Shown here one piece after another: positions 1-9,273 of a stretch of DNA of 64,000 bases; position 1 is the first letter of the stretch; each line of letters starts with the position of its first letter. The notes beneath the pieces were generated by a model, which was given only the letters and a program-made list of their open reading frames with translations, was not told the DNA's origin and made no database searches. A program made the translations under genes and the position numbers. The stretch lies in assembly GCA_029339505.1 (NCBI GenBank), contig JAQISU010000246.1, positions 496,001 to 560,000 of the forward strand, written 5' to 3'. The stretch is from Unio delphinus. Taxonomy: Eukaryota > Mollusca > Bivalvia > Unionida > Unionidae.

Positions 1-496
1 AGATCAAGTGACCCATTTCTTGTTTATGTAAAAATATGTATATAAATTATGTTTTGGGAGCGAAGTATAGAGTAGAACTGGGGCTGTTAGAATATTAAGT
101 TGTGTCGTTTTGAGTTAACTTGTATTGAAAATTATTTCAATTCGTTTGGATTCAAGAGGATTTCTTTTGTTATTTATCTGGAAAAGACTTGTGCTCATAG
201 AATTGTATTACCAAAAAGTGACTTCATCAAGTGACATCGTCTTCCATCTTGGATACTTCGCTGTGATTCGAACTTGGAATTATTTGGACATTTATTACCA
301 GGACCTTTGCAATTTCTCTAGTGGATAATATTTTGAATTGTTTTTGGATTAATTTTGGAATTGATTCTTAAAACCGTAAGTTTATTTTTCTTTACTGGAA
401 AATATTTGTGCTCAATAAATTGTTTATTAAGTTTTTACAAGCTTGTTATTTTCACTCTTTCTATGTTACTGTTTATTCGAGCCTAAGCACGTAACA
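1..496 (+). mobile_element. 3' part of a Gypsy-type LTR, cut by the window start
   Basis: This segment aligns along its whole length with the LTR at 32011-32865. Both share a block around a GTAAGTTTATT motif, an AATAAA-type signal near 410, and the terminus GAGCCTAAGCACGTAACA, which ends at 496. The CGTAACA end is the usual 3' terminus of TGTTACG...CGTAACA LTRs of Gypsy-class elements. Its 5' end lies outside the window, so I cannot say whether it is a solo LTR or the 3' LTR of a full element. The small open frame at 125-328 is not conserved in the other copy and is not called as a gene. Confidence 0.75.
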
Positions 497-531
497 CTAG
501 AGCTTCGAAATATTAGGCGCTATACAAAGTC

Positions 532-532
<1 letters not shown>

Positions 533-609
<77 letters not shown>
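533..609. repeat. (ATT)n microsatellite
   Basis: Uninterrupted ATT/TTA triplet run just downstream of the LTR end. Confidence 0.97.
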
Positions 610-610
<1 letters not shown>

Positions 611-3600
611 TAGTTTCCTCAAATAAATGTTACAACAAATAATATTTAAGAAAATATCAGAAATATAGTAAATCACTTTTTTAAAATCCAAAAATAAAAA
701 TTAAAATAATGAAATTATGGATATGCTGAATGTGTATAAATATATTGTAGTTATTTTGCCCTGCATCTTAAATATGACGTTGTGATAGGTGTCCCCATAT
801 TGAGAATGGGAAGGTCCACTTGCGAGTCGGTTAAGGTGATACGTCACGAAGTACCGGTTTATAGAAACTGAAGGTGAGCCAATATGGAATTCTGATGTGT
901 ATGGATCTCAGAGGAAGAAGACTAGAGAAACAGCAAATCAGGAAGATAATCGTGAGGTAGAGAGGAAGTGCCTTAAGAAGGCTTTCCACGACTCTAACAA
1001 TGTTATAGACGATACGGGGGCGTTGGACAGATTTGGACTTCTGAGAAGTGGCGGGTGTAATGTTAAGTTGTTTACATTTGCAACTGGTACTAATATTAGT
1101 ACCCTTACTCCTACGTCTCAACCACAACAAATCCAGTTGAGGCTACGATGTCGTAGCTAATTTGCAACATGCATGGTGGAGACAATGTTGGTATATCTCT
1201 ATGTTACCATCATGTACTGTAGCTGAAATTTCTTTGAATATTGTACTTATTGAAATTCTACACGATCTAAGCATACGGATAACTAAAATCATGCTCTCTT
1301 GTGCTAAAAACAAATCTGCCTAATCAGTCTAAAGTACTCTACCTTTAGCAGTTATTAACAAAGGGGAAAAGGATTTTGCCCAACTATACAATAACAGTTT
1401 CTGAATGTGCAATTAATGAATTACCAACTATATCGAATGTAAAAGTAAGTTATCGGCTTTTTAAAAAAATACAATTTAACTCTGAAGTCCAGGAAGTGAA
1501 AATGACCAAGCGCAGCTAGAAGTTTTTTGAAAGACCCACCACACTTGAAGTAAGGCCAAGATGTACACTCTATAACTCATATTACACACATCAATCTAAC
1601 ACCCAAGAAAGAAAATTAAAAGTTATTTGAACAATACCTAAAATATACAAGGTATTTAAAAAAAAAATAGTCATTATAACCAGTGATGAAAAATGGAAGA
1701 TTATTTTTATTTAAAATTATAACATTATGCAAAGTACGAAACTGTAGAGCGCCGTCTAAAGGAAGTGATGATTTTGGCTCGTGGTTGCGAGGATGATATC
1801 GCCTATTCATTAAAATCTGCGAAAATCTGCAGCAAATTTCGTCGGTTTTCATCCGTGGCCGTTTTATACACTTACGGGTATCTTTCACAGCTGTGGAGTT
1901 ACTGTCAGCTGAAGGGTTCTTTTGGTGAAATTTACATTATATATCTGGAGCCAATCCTGTGTTTGGCGAATTGTAAATCCAAGTCTAATAGAACAACCAT
2001 GTCTTGTCGCCATTTCAAATTTCAGTCAAATTTTAATCCAGATATGAATATTACTAAATATCAATAAATGTCTGAATTGTACACAAGTGTACTCCAGAAA
2101 GATTTGCATGCAGCAAAATTGCACATTGTAATAAACAGGTGACACTGAACTCACATATCGTCCATCAGTAACAACACATGGGGTGGGGGAGGGGTAATGT
2201 ATCGGACTAGGCAGCGCTAATAAGGTGGTAGGGGACTGTTTCGTGTATTGGAGCCTGACAATTTTTTTAACTTAAGGGTACAGTTTGACTTTTTGAGCTA
2301 TCATCGTGTAATAATTAAAGAAATGGACATATTTGTGAATTTGGTCTTTCCCGCTTGTGATGTTTCTGAAAATGATCTGAGGCATGTACACCTCATGTAG
2401 TCACTGTACAGTATGCAGCCAGCGAAATACTCATAGTCGACTAGGAAAGCAGAGCTAGCTACTTATAGAAGTAGACACGTTGGTTCAAGGCAAGTAGAAT
2501 ATCTCAAAAACTGATTGGAGGACAACTAATTTGAATTGCATCACACTATTAAGTACATAATGTTTATGAAAATTATCACCCAGTGAAAGGGATTGTATTT
2601 GCGCTGTGAACATCACCTGTTCTCAAAAATGACCTTTAGACATGAGCAATACGACGACTTTGATTTTTTATAGTAACCACCGGCCACTAAGGGTCATATG
2701 GGCTACTTTTATATCCAGCATATCGCTGGACATTTATTTTCCCATGGGAAGGGGTAGCTAATCCCCCCCCCCCTCGGGCATTTATGTGCATACAGGTGCA
2801 CTTATTAATTTTGGCGTTATACCGCATTACTAATAAGTAACTATCAGTATAGATGTAAGCCCTGGGGTAGGTAGGTAAGTGCCAACACACACCTCCCCCT
2901 ATGAACCTATCAGTATGCTATATGTGCAGGAAGAGGAAAAGGCGGAAAAGGTCCCGGTCAGACTCCACACAGGCGCTCCCAAGGCACTCCCGGACCACGC
3001 AACCCGCGACGCAGCAACACACGCCGAGCACGCAGAGAGAAAGACAGCAACAACCACGGATGCCCACACCTGAAACTAGAAGGTCTCTCTGCAATTTTAT
3101 GTCAAATTCAGTCCAGTTATGCTAGTGGATGCCCTAAGCCAATAATGTGTGAGCCACCTGTGCAATTGTATCGAGTTTTTTAAGTTACGTAATTTCTTAA
3201 CGCCTAACACTATGCCCTAGCTATGTACAAAGTGTACGGTAAAGTCCCTATCCGGCCGGGAAAAAGCCCTTCTTAAGAGGACAGTTCCCCCTAGAAAAAA
3301 CAAAAAACCTACACTATGGTGTCAGAATGACTGGTATTTTTTATTTTCAGATTAGGTTGTTGTAAGTTTTGAATTTTGTTTGGGTGTGGACCGAAAGGTT
3401 CATATTTGGTTTTGATGGTCAGCCGAATGGAATTCTCATACCAATCATCACTGCGAGAATTCAATATCTACAAACATGTAACATAGATATTTTGTGTTGC
3501 TTTATTATACCTATCCAAAACGATCGACCCTTTTGACATCACTCATGTGTTTTTTTAAAAAATGAATCTTGATATTATCCAGGTGAATATAACATTACAT

Positions 3601-3824
3601 TTTTGCATAAAAACTGTCCCTTGCATCCTAAAAGGTGTGCTAAAGCTGTAGTTGTTTCGAGATTAAAATGACACGTGTAAATCGTACATAATGAACATGA
3701 AGTCAAAGTGAAACGGATTTGAAAAAGCGAAACATATTATTCATGTATAAAATGTACAGATGAGAAATAAAATATACTCGTAAATATAACCAAAGAAAAA
3801 CATAATTCTAGTAATAAGAAATGG
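610..3824. other. Non-coding stretch without a recognisable gene
   Basis: I see only short open frames with no family signature, including overlapping ones on both strands at 831-1160, and low-complexity tracts such as a C run near 2763-2773. A perfect 18-bp palindrome, GGTACTAATATTAGTACC, lies near 1086-1103. A basic, low-complexity frame at 2879-3125 (rich in R, T and Q) looks like chance. No splice-consistent exon chain was found. Confidence 0.5.
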
Positions 3825-3832
3825 GTGTTGAT

Positions 3833-4047
3833 CAGAGGCGTAGCTAGGGGGGTGCAGGGGGGGGGGTACATATGTCCGCGGGCGTCAAGGTACAGGGGCG
3901 CCAAAATGAGGCTTACAACGTTACATTATAATAAGTAAACAAGGGTAATAAATCGGTCACAAGAAAAATGTGATTAAACGGGGAGGGGGCTGGGGCGCCA
4001 ATTTTATAGTTCGTCCCCGGGAGCAAAATATCAGAGCTACGCCTCTG
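3833..4047. mobile_element. hAT-type MITE
   Basis: The element begins CAGAGGCGTAGCT and ends with its complement AGCTACGCCTCTG. The 8-bp direct repeat GTGTTGAT flanks it exactly at 3825-3832 and 4048-4055, which is diagnostic of hAT superfamily insertion. The interior is G-rich, has no transposase and is 215 bp long, so the copy is non-autonomous. Confidence 0.9.
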
Positions 4048-4229
4048 GTGTTGATCATGTAGTTGTTGACTCAATTTGAGTGTGCAGGAAACTAAAGTTG
4101 CTGTTGTGTGCTTGACACTTTTGTTATTGTTAACTGCAGCAACAGAAGTGTGTGTGTGTTGGGGGGGGGGGGGAGGACAAAACATAAAACGCAATGTTGA
4201 CTCGTTATCTATCCTAATGCCAATCCGAT

Positions 4230-5162
4230 GCTTGTATGTAAGCATGGTTGCTATTCACAAAGGGGTTGCCAACCACAAGAATACCTACCTCAAGATCTCT
4301 CAGTCCACCTCTAGGAAATATGCGTACAGCAAAATACGCAGAAATGTAAAGCAGAAGCTGCGTCAGATGTCAGACACATGGCTGAGCAACAAATCTGATT
4401 AGATCCAGTGCTATGCAGACCAACATGACATGAAGAACTTCTCTGAAAGAAGTGTATGGACCTACATTCTCTCGGCCATCCCCCCCCCCCCACTTCTCAG
4501 CGCAGACGGGAACACACTTATTACTGACAAAAAGAGGACTGTTCAACAATAGGATGAACACTTTGACAGCATGCTGAATCGCCCTTCATTCATCGAGGAT
4601 TCAGCAATTAGACGTCTCCCCCCAATTACCCATCAACGAAGGACTGGATTACCCTCGAACCTTGCTGGAGACACAGAAAGCGATACGTCTGCAATCCAGT
4701 GGCAAAGCACCTGGTTCAGACTTCATCCCAGCTGAAGTCTACAAGGAAGGGGACACAGCCCTGATAGAAAGGCCCCACCAACTGTTTTTGCTAATGTGAC
4801 AGCAAGAGACAATAACCCAGGAAGTCAAGGATGCTTCCATATTTCACTATAAGGGCAAAGGGAACCGTCAGGCCTACAACAAACACCAGGGAATATCCTT
4901 AGTCTCATTTGTAGGAAAGATACTCGCCGGAATCCTACTGAATCGCCTCACTACACACCCTAAACCAGGGACTACTGCCAGAAAGCCAATGTGGATTCTG
5001 GAAAGAACGTGGGACCATCGACATGGTATTCGATGCAAAGCAGCTAAAACAGAAATATCAAGAGCAAAACACCGATCTTTTCTCCAGCTACATCGACTTG
5101 ACAAAGGCATTTAATACTGTCAACAGAGAAGGCTTGTGGAAGGTAATGTCCAAGTACGGATG
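4230..5162 (+). pseudogene. 5' part of a decayed non-LTR retrotransposon reverse transcriptase
   Basis: Broken + strand frames read like the N-terminal half of a LINE-type reverse transcriptase, including a segment YIDLTKAFNTVNREGLWK just before 5162 that matches the RT domain signature (DLxKAFDTVxRxGLWK). Several stops and frameshifts precede it, so this copy was already dead. The reading frame resumes at 20879 with CPKKVISMVQHFHDD, and the exact junction is interrupted by the 15.7-kb virus-like element. The family looks like a Jockey/CR1-like LINE; the clade is uncertain. Confidence 0.85.
5158..5162. repeat. Left target-site duplication GGATG of the Polinton-like element
   Basis: GGATG abuts the left terminal repeat, and the same five bases follow the right terminus at 20874-20878. 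Removing the element and one copy restores an open LINE reading frame across the site. Confidence 0.9.
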
Positions 5163-5343
5163 AGCAGCAGAGAGGGTGAATCCTACAACATTTTTTTGTT
5201 TTTATTTTTGATTATACCCCTCCAAATAACACTAGACCCTTCTCGCGAAGTAACTAGAAAAAAAAAATGACAGTGAACATGGGATTCGCATTCGCGTTTT
5301 CGTTGATGTCGCAACGTCGTTGTCACTCACCCTCTCTGCTGCT
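5163..5343. repeat. Left terminal inverted repeat
   Basis: 181 bp, reverse-complementary to 20685-20873 apart from a roughly 10-bp insertion and a few substitutions in the right copy. Each TIR is itself bounded by AGCAGCAGAGAGGGTGA at the outer edge and TCACCCTCTCTGCTGCT at the inner edge, so an inverted repeat is nested inside the TIR. Homology continues inward to about 5418 through a copy of the end of the ATPase gene. Confidence 0.93.
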
Positions 5344-5358
5344 AAGGTTTACGGTGAT

Positions 5359-5418
5359 TTTAACCGAATATTTGATCTAGTCCGATACGATATCGTGTTC
5401 GAGGGTCATGTAAATCAC
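5359..5418 (-). pseudogene. Duplicated 3' tail of the packaging ATPase gene at the left end
   Basis: Read on the minus strand, this encodes DPRTRYRIGLDQIFG followed by a stop. That is identical in protein to the last residues of the ATPase at 20002-20667, and it occupies the mirror position next to the left TIR. Within those 15 codons and the stop the two copies differ at four bases, all synonymous. The segment has no start codon and no upstream ATPase sequence. Confidence 0.8.
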
Positions 5419-5432
5419 TACGACGAAAATCA

Positions 5433-6806
5433 CTACGATTTTACAAATAGACTAATTTGTAAAACCTCCTCTTGTAAATCAATCAGATTATTAGACTGGT
5501 CAGTGAGTTTGAAATTAATTCTGGTTAATGAATTATTATGACATCGCATATAGACTGGATTCACCGGGGACTCAATTATTAAAAACCCTGGAGGAGCTGT
5601 TGGTGCAAATGAATACAAAATATATCCCTGCTGAGCTTGATTTGATCGTTCTAAATTTATTTGATAGCTTCCTTCGATCACATCACATACTAAATTGAGC
5701 GCAATCACCGTTGAAATATTCACATTGAACGGAGCAATATGCCTGCCACCACCATCTGGGTCATTATTGTGTGTCAGGATAGTTGTTTGTGGTTGTGATG
5801 GTGTTTTTTTCCACGTATCATGGATTTTTTTGAAACCTTCATCGATGGCATCATCGAGAGATTTTTGTAGTTCTAAGAGATTATATCCTGGTAGTTTGAA
5901 TGTTGGAATGTCTCCTATGCGGATCTTATAGTCTATTGCAAATAAATCTCTTGTTTTAGGACTACTGTCACCTAATACATCTTGAATAATTTGTGAATGA
6001 AATGTTTCCATGTCATTGATGATTTTGTTACATGTTTCTACGACACTGATAAATTCATCTCGGGTGAGAGTGCCGGATCTAAGGGATATAAACAACAACG
6101 AAATATCGTTATTGAAAGCTGTGAAATTTTCAGTGATTTTGTCCCGGTTAGCAAGATGATGAATAAGTCGTATTATTTCATCATATTCTACTCTAATGAA
6201 AAAATACGACTTATCATAATATCTATAGCTTTTTATTGGATTATCAGATTTTATCCTGTCTGTGATATAATCGGTTTTTTTTGGTTCTGGTAAATCAACG
6301 GTTTTTCCCCCGGGTGGTAATTCAGGCCATCCTAGTACGGTTCTAATAGAACTCTGATAGATATCTACGACGTATCCTTCTGTGCTTATTTCAATGGCAG
6401 ATGATAGTGTCGGCACATGAACTGTTATAGCTATTTTTGACTCTACTCCAGTAATCGATTTTATTCTACGCGCGAATTCATCATTGATTTGTTCAATTTG
6501 ATATGATCCGGTTGGTATGGAAACAACGTTCCAGTCTGGGGTACCGTCGGGTTTATTCTTATTTGCAAATACCAGGGAATTATTCGGTTGTTGACCACCA
6601 AATGATTTTGACCTAATATTTGGCCAACTGTGGTATACTCGTAATTTTGCTAGCGCTATCTCCTTCACTGGGACCGGAGAGGGGAAATTCACACTGAATT
6701 CTGGATTCGTTGAGGTTATTGAGATCATGCTTGTTTGTACTGGGTTTGTGTTCTCCACTATTTGTTGAAGTAATTCCATCTGTGTTGTCATTGTTATTAT
6801 ACTCAT
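5433..6806 (-). CDS. Penton-like minor capsid candidate with a helical insertion
   Basis: 457 residues. The N-terminal region (about 30-150) and C-terminal region (about 360-457) resemble the widespread uncharacterised protein of invertebrate Polinton-like elements. Its marks are an N-terminal beta-rich part ending in SSIRTVLGW (residues 142-150) and a C-terminal ILYSFAPTAPPGFLIIESP (396-414) followed by a VDQ/TDQ-type end. I infer a jelly-roll minor capsid protein, but this role is not proven. Residues about 200-350 form a predicted helical insertion not expected in the shorter family members I recall. The gene is the last of the leftward array; its start codon lies inside the C-terminal frame of the membrane protein. 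It ends 15 bp before the ATPase tail copy. Confidence 0.6.
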   Translation of the reverse strand: MSIITMTTQMELLQQIVENTNPVQTSMISITSTNPEFSVNFPSPVPVKEIALAKLRVYHSWPNIRSKSFGGQQPNNSLVFANKNKPDGTPDWNVVSIPTGSYQIEQINDEFARRIKSITGVESKIAITVHVPTLSSAIEISTEGYVVDIYQSSIRTVLGWPELPPGGKTVDLPEPKKTDYITDRIKSDNPIKSYRYYDKSYFFIRVEYDEIIRLIHHLANRDKITENFTAFNNDISLLFISLRSGTLTRDEFISVVETCNKIINDMETFHSQIIQDVLGDSSPKTRDLFAIDYKIRIGDIPTFKLPGYNLLELQKSLDDAIDEGFKKIHDTWKKTPSQPQTTILTHNNDPDGGGRHIAPFNVNISTVIALNLVCDVIEGSYQINLERSNQAQQGYILYSFAPTAPPGFLIIESPVNPVYMRCHNNSLTRINFKLTDQSNNLIDLQEEVLQISLFVKS

Positions 6807-7261
6807 GTTTTTGTATTTCTAATTTTGACATCGCAGAATCATATATATCTACCATCGCTGAAAACTCACTCTCTGATATAATTGTATCATCGAGCGATGA
6901 CGATATCAATGAGGATAATTGCGAGTATGCAGTGGACACAACATGAAATTGAATTATGTAGTCTTGTAGTTTCCGTTGGCTGCATGAGGATATTTTTTTT
7001 TGTGATTATTGAAATTATTCCAGCGATTGTTGTTGCCGCAGAAATGCAAATTGGAACAGCTATCGGAGCCATCATTGTCACTGAAGACAGTATAATACCG
7101 GCTCCGGTGATTACACCACTCACTGAATACACAGTAACATCAATTGCGGTAATTCTCCTGCGATATTTTTTAATTTTCATTGCATACTCCTCAGACAGGG
7201 TTTTGAGTCTAGTTTGATATTCTCTGACCTGATCATAGCGATATTGCGATGATGAAATCAT
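6613..7261 (-). pseudogene. Two-helix membrane protein, split by a frameshift
   Basis: The first frame (7261 to about 6993) starts MISSSQYRYDQVREYQ, continues with a basic helix (KIKKYRRRI) and then two hydrophobic segments rich in G, A, I and S. The second frame (to 6613) continues with an acidic helical hairpin (LISSSLDDTIISESEF). Together they match the architecture of a small membrane-associated protein common in invertebrate Polinton-like elements. The frames meet at a T9 run (6993-7001), where a one-base length error or indel explains the break. The 3' part overlaps the penton-like gene by about 190 bp. The role may be in virion membrane or assembly, but the function is unknown. Confidence 0.65.
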
Positions 7262-7279
7262 TTTTTATTTTAACAACGC

Positions 7280-7293
7280 TAGCGTTTTCAATT
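7280..7293 (-). promoter_or_regulatory. Candidate promoter motif AATTGAAAACGCTA
   Basis: It lies about 19 bp upstream of the membrane-protein start codon. Almost the same motif, AATTGAAAACACTA, lies about 15 bp upstream of the core-peptide gene at 11193-11206. Shared placement suggests a late-promoter element; this is inference from two sites. Confidence 0.35.
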
Positions 7294-8242
7294 ACGATTT
7301 ACTTAAATCCGCTACGAATTCCACATACCATGTTGTTGAAACCCTAGCCAAAGTTTCATCAGTAGATGTTATAGTGAACTTTTCATTTGTACCCTTGTCG
7401 ATGATCGTTGAAATCGTATTATTGACCCCAGATGAACTGGACGATGAAATATTAAATTGAGACAATGGTGTTACTAGTGTTAATCGATAAATACCCTTAA
7501 CGGTTGCAGTGATATCTAATTTGTTGTTTGTAGGTGACCACTCAAATGATCCGTGTTGGATTGTGTATACTATGTTGTTAGTTTTCTCATGAGGAATTTT
7601 TGTTTTTTCAATGACTGTTATCATCCTCGAAAAATCACCTTTGACGGCTTCGATGAAAGTTTTCGTCTCATCGATGGATTTTTTAATATCAGGGAGTTTT
7701 AGTTCAATTTTATCGAATGTAGTTCCAATAAATTTATCAATGATATTTCTACGAAATGCGGTAAACTGTTTTATGTGTTCTTCAATTCTAGATTCAAGTG
7801 TTGTTAGTACAACCACAGAATTGTTTAACTCATCGTTGAGAATTTTTAATCGATCTGTAATCGTCGAAACGAGTACACCCGGTTTGAGTTTACCCTGATC
7901 GGAAAATAACGCAACGGTGTTCTCGATTGCGTTTTGTTGTTTAACTAAAATATCATCCAGAGAAATATCACTGGTTTTCAATTTACCCTGATCGGAAAAT
8001 AACGCAACGGTGTTCTCGATTGCGTTTTGTTGTTTAACTAAAATATCATCCAGAGAAATATTACTAGATTTCAATTTACCCTGGCGATCTTGAAATACAA
8101 CTATTTCATTGGGTTCAACACTTTCTAAATTCAACGTCTCAGCTATTTCATCTTTAATTTTTTTTGTTATATCCTTGATAGAATCAGGGGTTGCAGTGCC
8201 ATCGGGTTTGGGTTTCAAAGATCTCCCCCAAATATCAATCAT
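7292..8242 (-). CDS. Fibre-like structural protein with duplicated coiled-coil repeat
   Basis: 316 residues. A hydrophilic N-terminus is followed by two near-identical 31-residue repeats (about 54-84 and 85-115) starting QGKLK and containing ISLDDILVKQQNAIEN, then a third QGKLK start. A long helical region follows (about 125-220). The C-terminus (about 230-316) is a beta-rich domain with GSFEWSP and GIYRLTLV motifs and a final TTWYVEFVADLS. N-terminal anchor, helical shaft and C-terminal beta head suggest a trimeric fibre or spike; this is inference, with no database match claimed. It starts one base after the protease stop. A remnant of the same head domain is found at 24240-24520. Confidence 0.55.
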   Translation of the reverse strand: MIDIWGRSLKPKPDGTATPDSIKDITKKIKDEIAETLNLESVEPNEIVVFQDRQGKLKSSNISLDDILVKQQNAIENTVALFSDQGKLKTSDISLDDILVKQQNAIENTVALFSDQGKLKPGVLVSTITDRLKILNDELNNSVVVLTTLESRIEEHIKQFTAFRRNIIDKFIGTTFDKIELKLPDIKKSIDETKTFIEAVKGDFSRMITVIEKTKIPHEKTNNIVYTIQHGSFEWSPTNNKLDITATVKGIYRLTLVTPLSQFNISSSSSSGVNNTISTIIDKGTNEKFTITSTDETLARVSTTWYVEFVADLSKS

Positions 8243-8243
8243 G

Positions 8244-9224
8244 TTATTGTAAAACTCTTTCTCTCTCTAAAAAGCGATTGCTGGTGTAGTCATTTACGAC
8301 AATATGAGGTGGTTTTCTAGATGCTGAAATAGCGTCAAGGACATTTAATACTTCACTGCCGCATATTGGTGGGTCATTGATTTGTTGTGTTGGTAGCGTA
8401 GAATACCAAGTCTTCATTGGAAATTGTTTTATGTAACGCATAAATTCTTTTGGTGGGGCTAATCCATATGAATCAAAATAGACAATCCCACGTGGATCAA
8501 TAGCGTATGCAACCCAGTGAGTTCCAGGTCCGGTGCTGTTATCGAGATTAATAATACCTGTTTCAGTTTTGTTTGGTTGATGTGGTAATTGATCTTTCAT
8601 AAAAACACCTCTGAAATTTTGAATCACTAGTTTTTTAGCAGCATCCATTAAATCAAAATTGGACATTGGAACCATAGACTCCTCAATTAATAAACCGTTC
8701 CTGGTAGTCTCAGGCCTGATCCGTGAACGGATCTCCCGCTGTACCATGAATACGGGGTTCCTGGTAGTCTTAGACCCTTTCCGCTGTACCACGAATACGG
8801 GGTTCCTGGTAGTCTTAGACCCAATCCGTGAACGGATCGTCCCTTTTTTATATCCTTGTCCAGCTGCCTTTTTCAACGCCATTCCTGCTGCAGTACCAAC
8901 GGCTCCTAACGCCGCTGCTTTAGCCACCGCTGGGGCTGCTGCTGCAATCAATGCTGGTATTGCAGCTAACAATGGAAATATACCACCTGATTTTATCATA
9001 TTTTTAATAGCAGCCGCAGAAAGAGTAATCTGAACCCCTTTTTTATCCTTGAAAGCATCATTGAAATGTTTCACCTGACGAGTTGTCAGCGATAGTTTAT
9101 TTGCACCACCAGTCATTTGATTAGGTTTCAACATGATTGTGGTTCCACATTTTTTAGCCGATTCTGATTGCAATTTTTTGATTTGACCAGGAGTTAACGC
9201 AACACTAATAACACTATATGACAT
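8244..9224 (-). CDS. Adenovirus-type cysteine protease fused to a membrane-active N-terminal domain
   Basis: 326 residues. The C-terminal part (about 185-315) has the C5/adenain-like catalytic set: His236 in GTHWVAYA, Asp251 in YFDSYG, a glutamine region at 280-281, and Cys288 in DPPICGSEV. These proteases mature capsid precursors in adenoviruses and Polintons. The N-terminal part holds short amphipathic TxxQ-type repeats (about 1-75), then a hydrophobic Ala-rich segment (about 80-115) resembling a membrane-lytic or pVI/pX-like peptide. A repeat-rich linker follows, with SKTTRNPVFVVQR repeated at about 136-163. A sequence MTGG-A near residues 37-41 fits an adenain-type cleavage site, so self-release is plausible. 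The triad looks intact. Confidence 0.85.
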   Translation of the reverse strand: MSYSVISVALTPGQIKKLQSESAKKCGTTIMLKPNQMTGGANKLSLTTRQVKHFNDAFKDKKGVQITLSAAAIKNMIKSGGIFPLLAAIPALIAAAAPAVAKAAALGAVGTAAGMALKKAAGQGYKKGTIRSRIGSKTTRNPVFVVQRKGSKTTRNPVFMVQREIRSRIRPETTRNGLLIEESMVPMSNFDLMDAAKKLVIQNFRGVFMKDQLPHQPNKTETGIINLDNSTGPGTHWVAYAIDPRGIVYFDSYGLAPPKEFMRYIKQFPMKTWYSTLPTQQINDPPICGSEVLNVLDAISASRKPPHIVVNDYTSNRFLERERVLQ

Positions 9225-9273
9225 TATACATAATAGATTGATTCTAATTCAATGAAAAATCGAGAAAAATCGT

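Noticed and set aside
1086..1103. 18-bp perfect palindrome as a regulatory site
   Set aside because: No gene context or second copy found; chance in AT-rich DNA cannot be excluded.
2879..3125. Basic protein frame
   Set aside because: Low-complexity, no splice support or family signature; probably chance.
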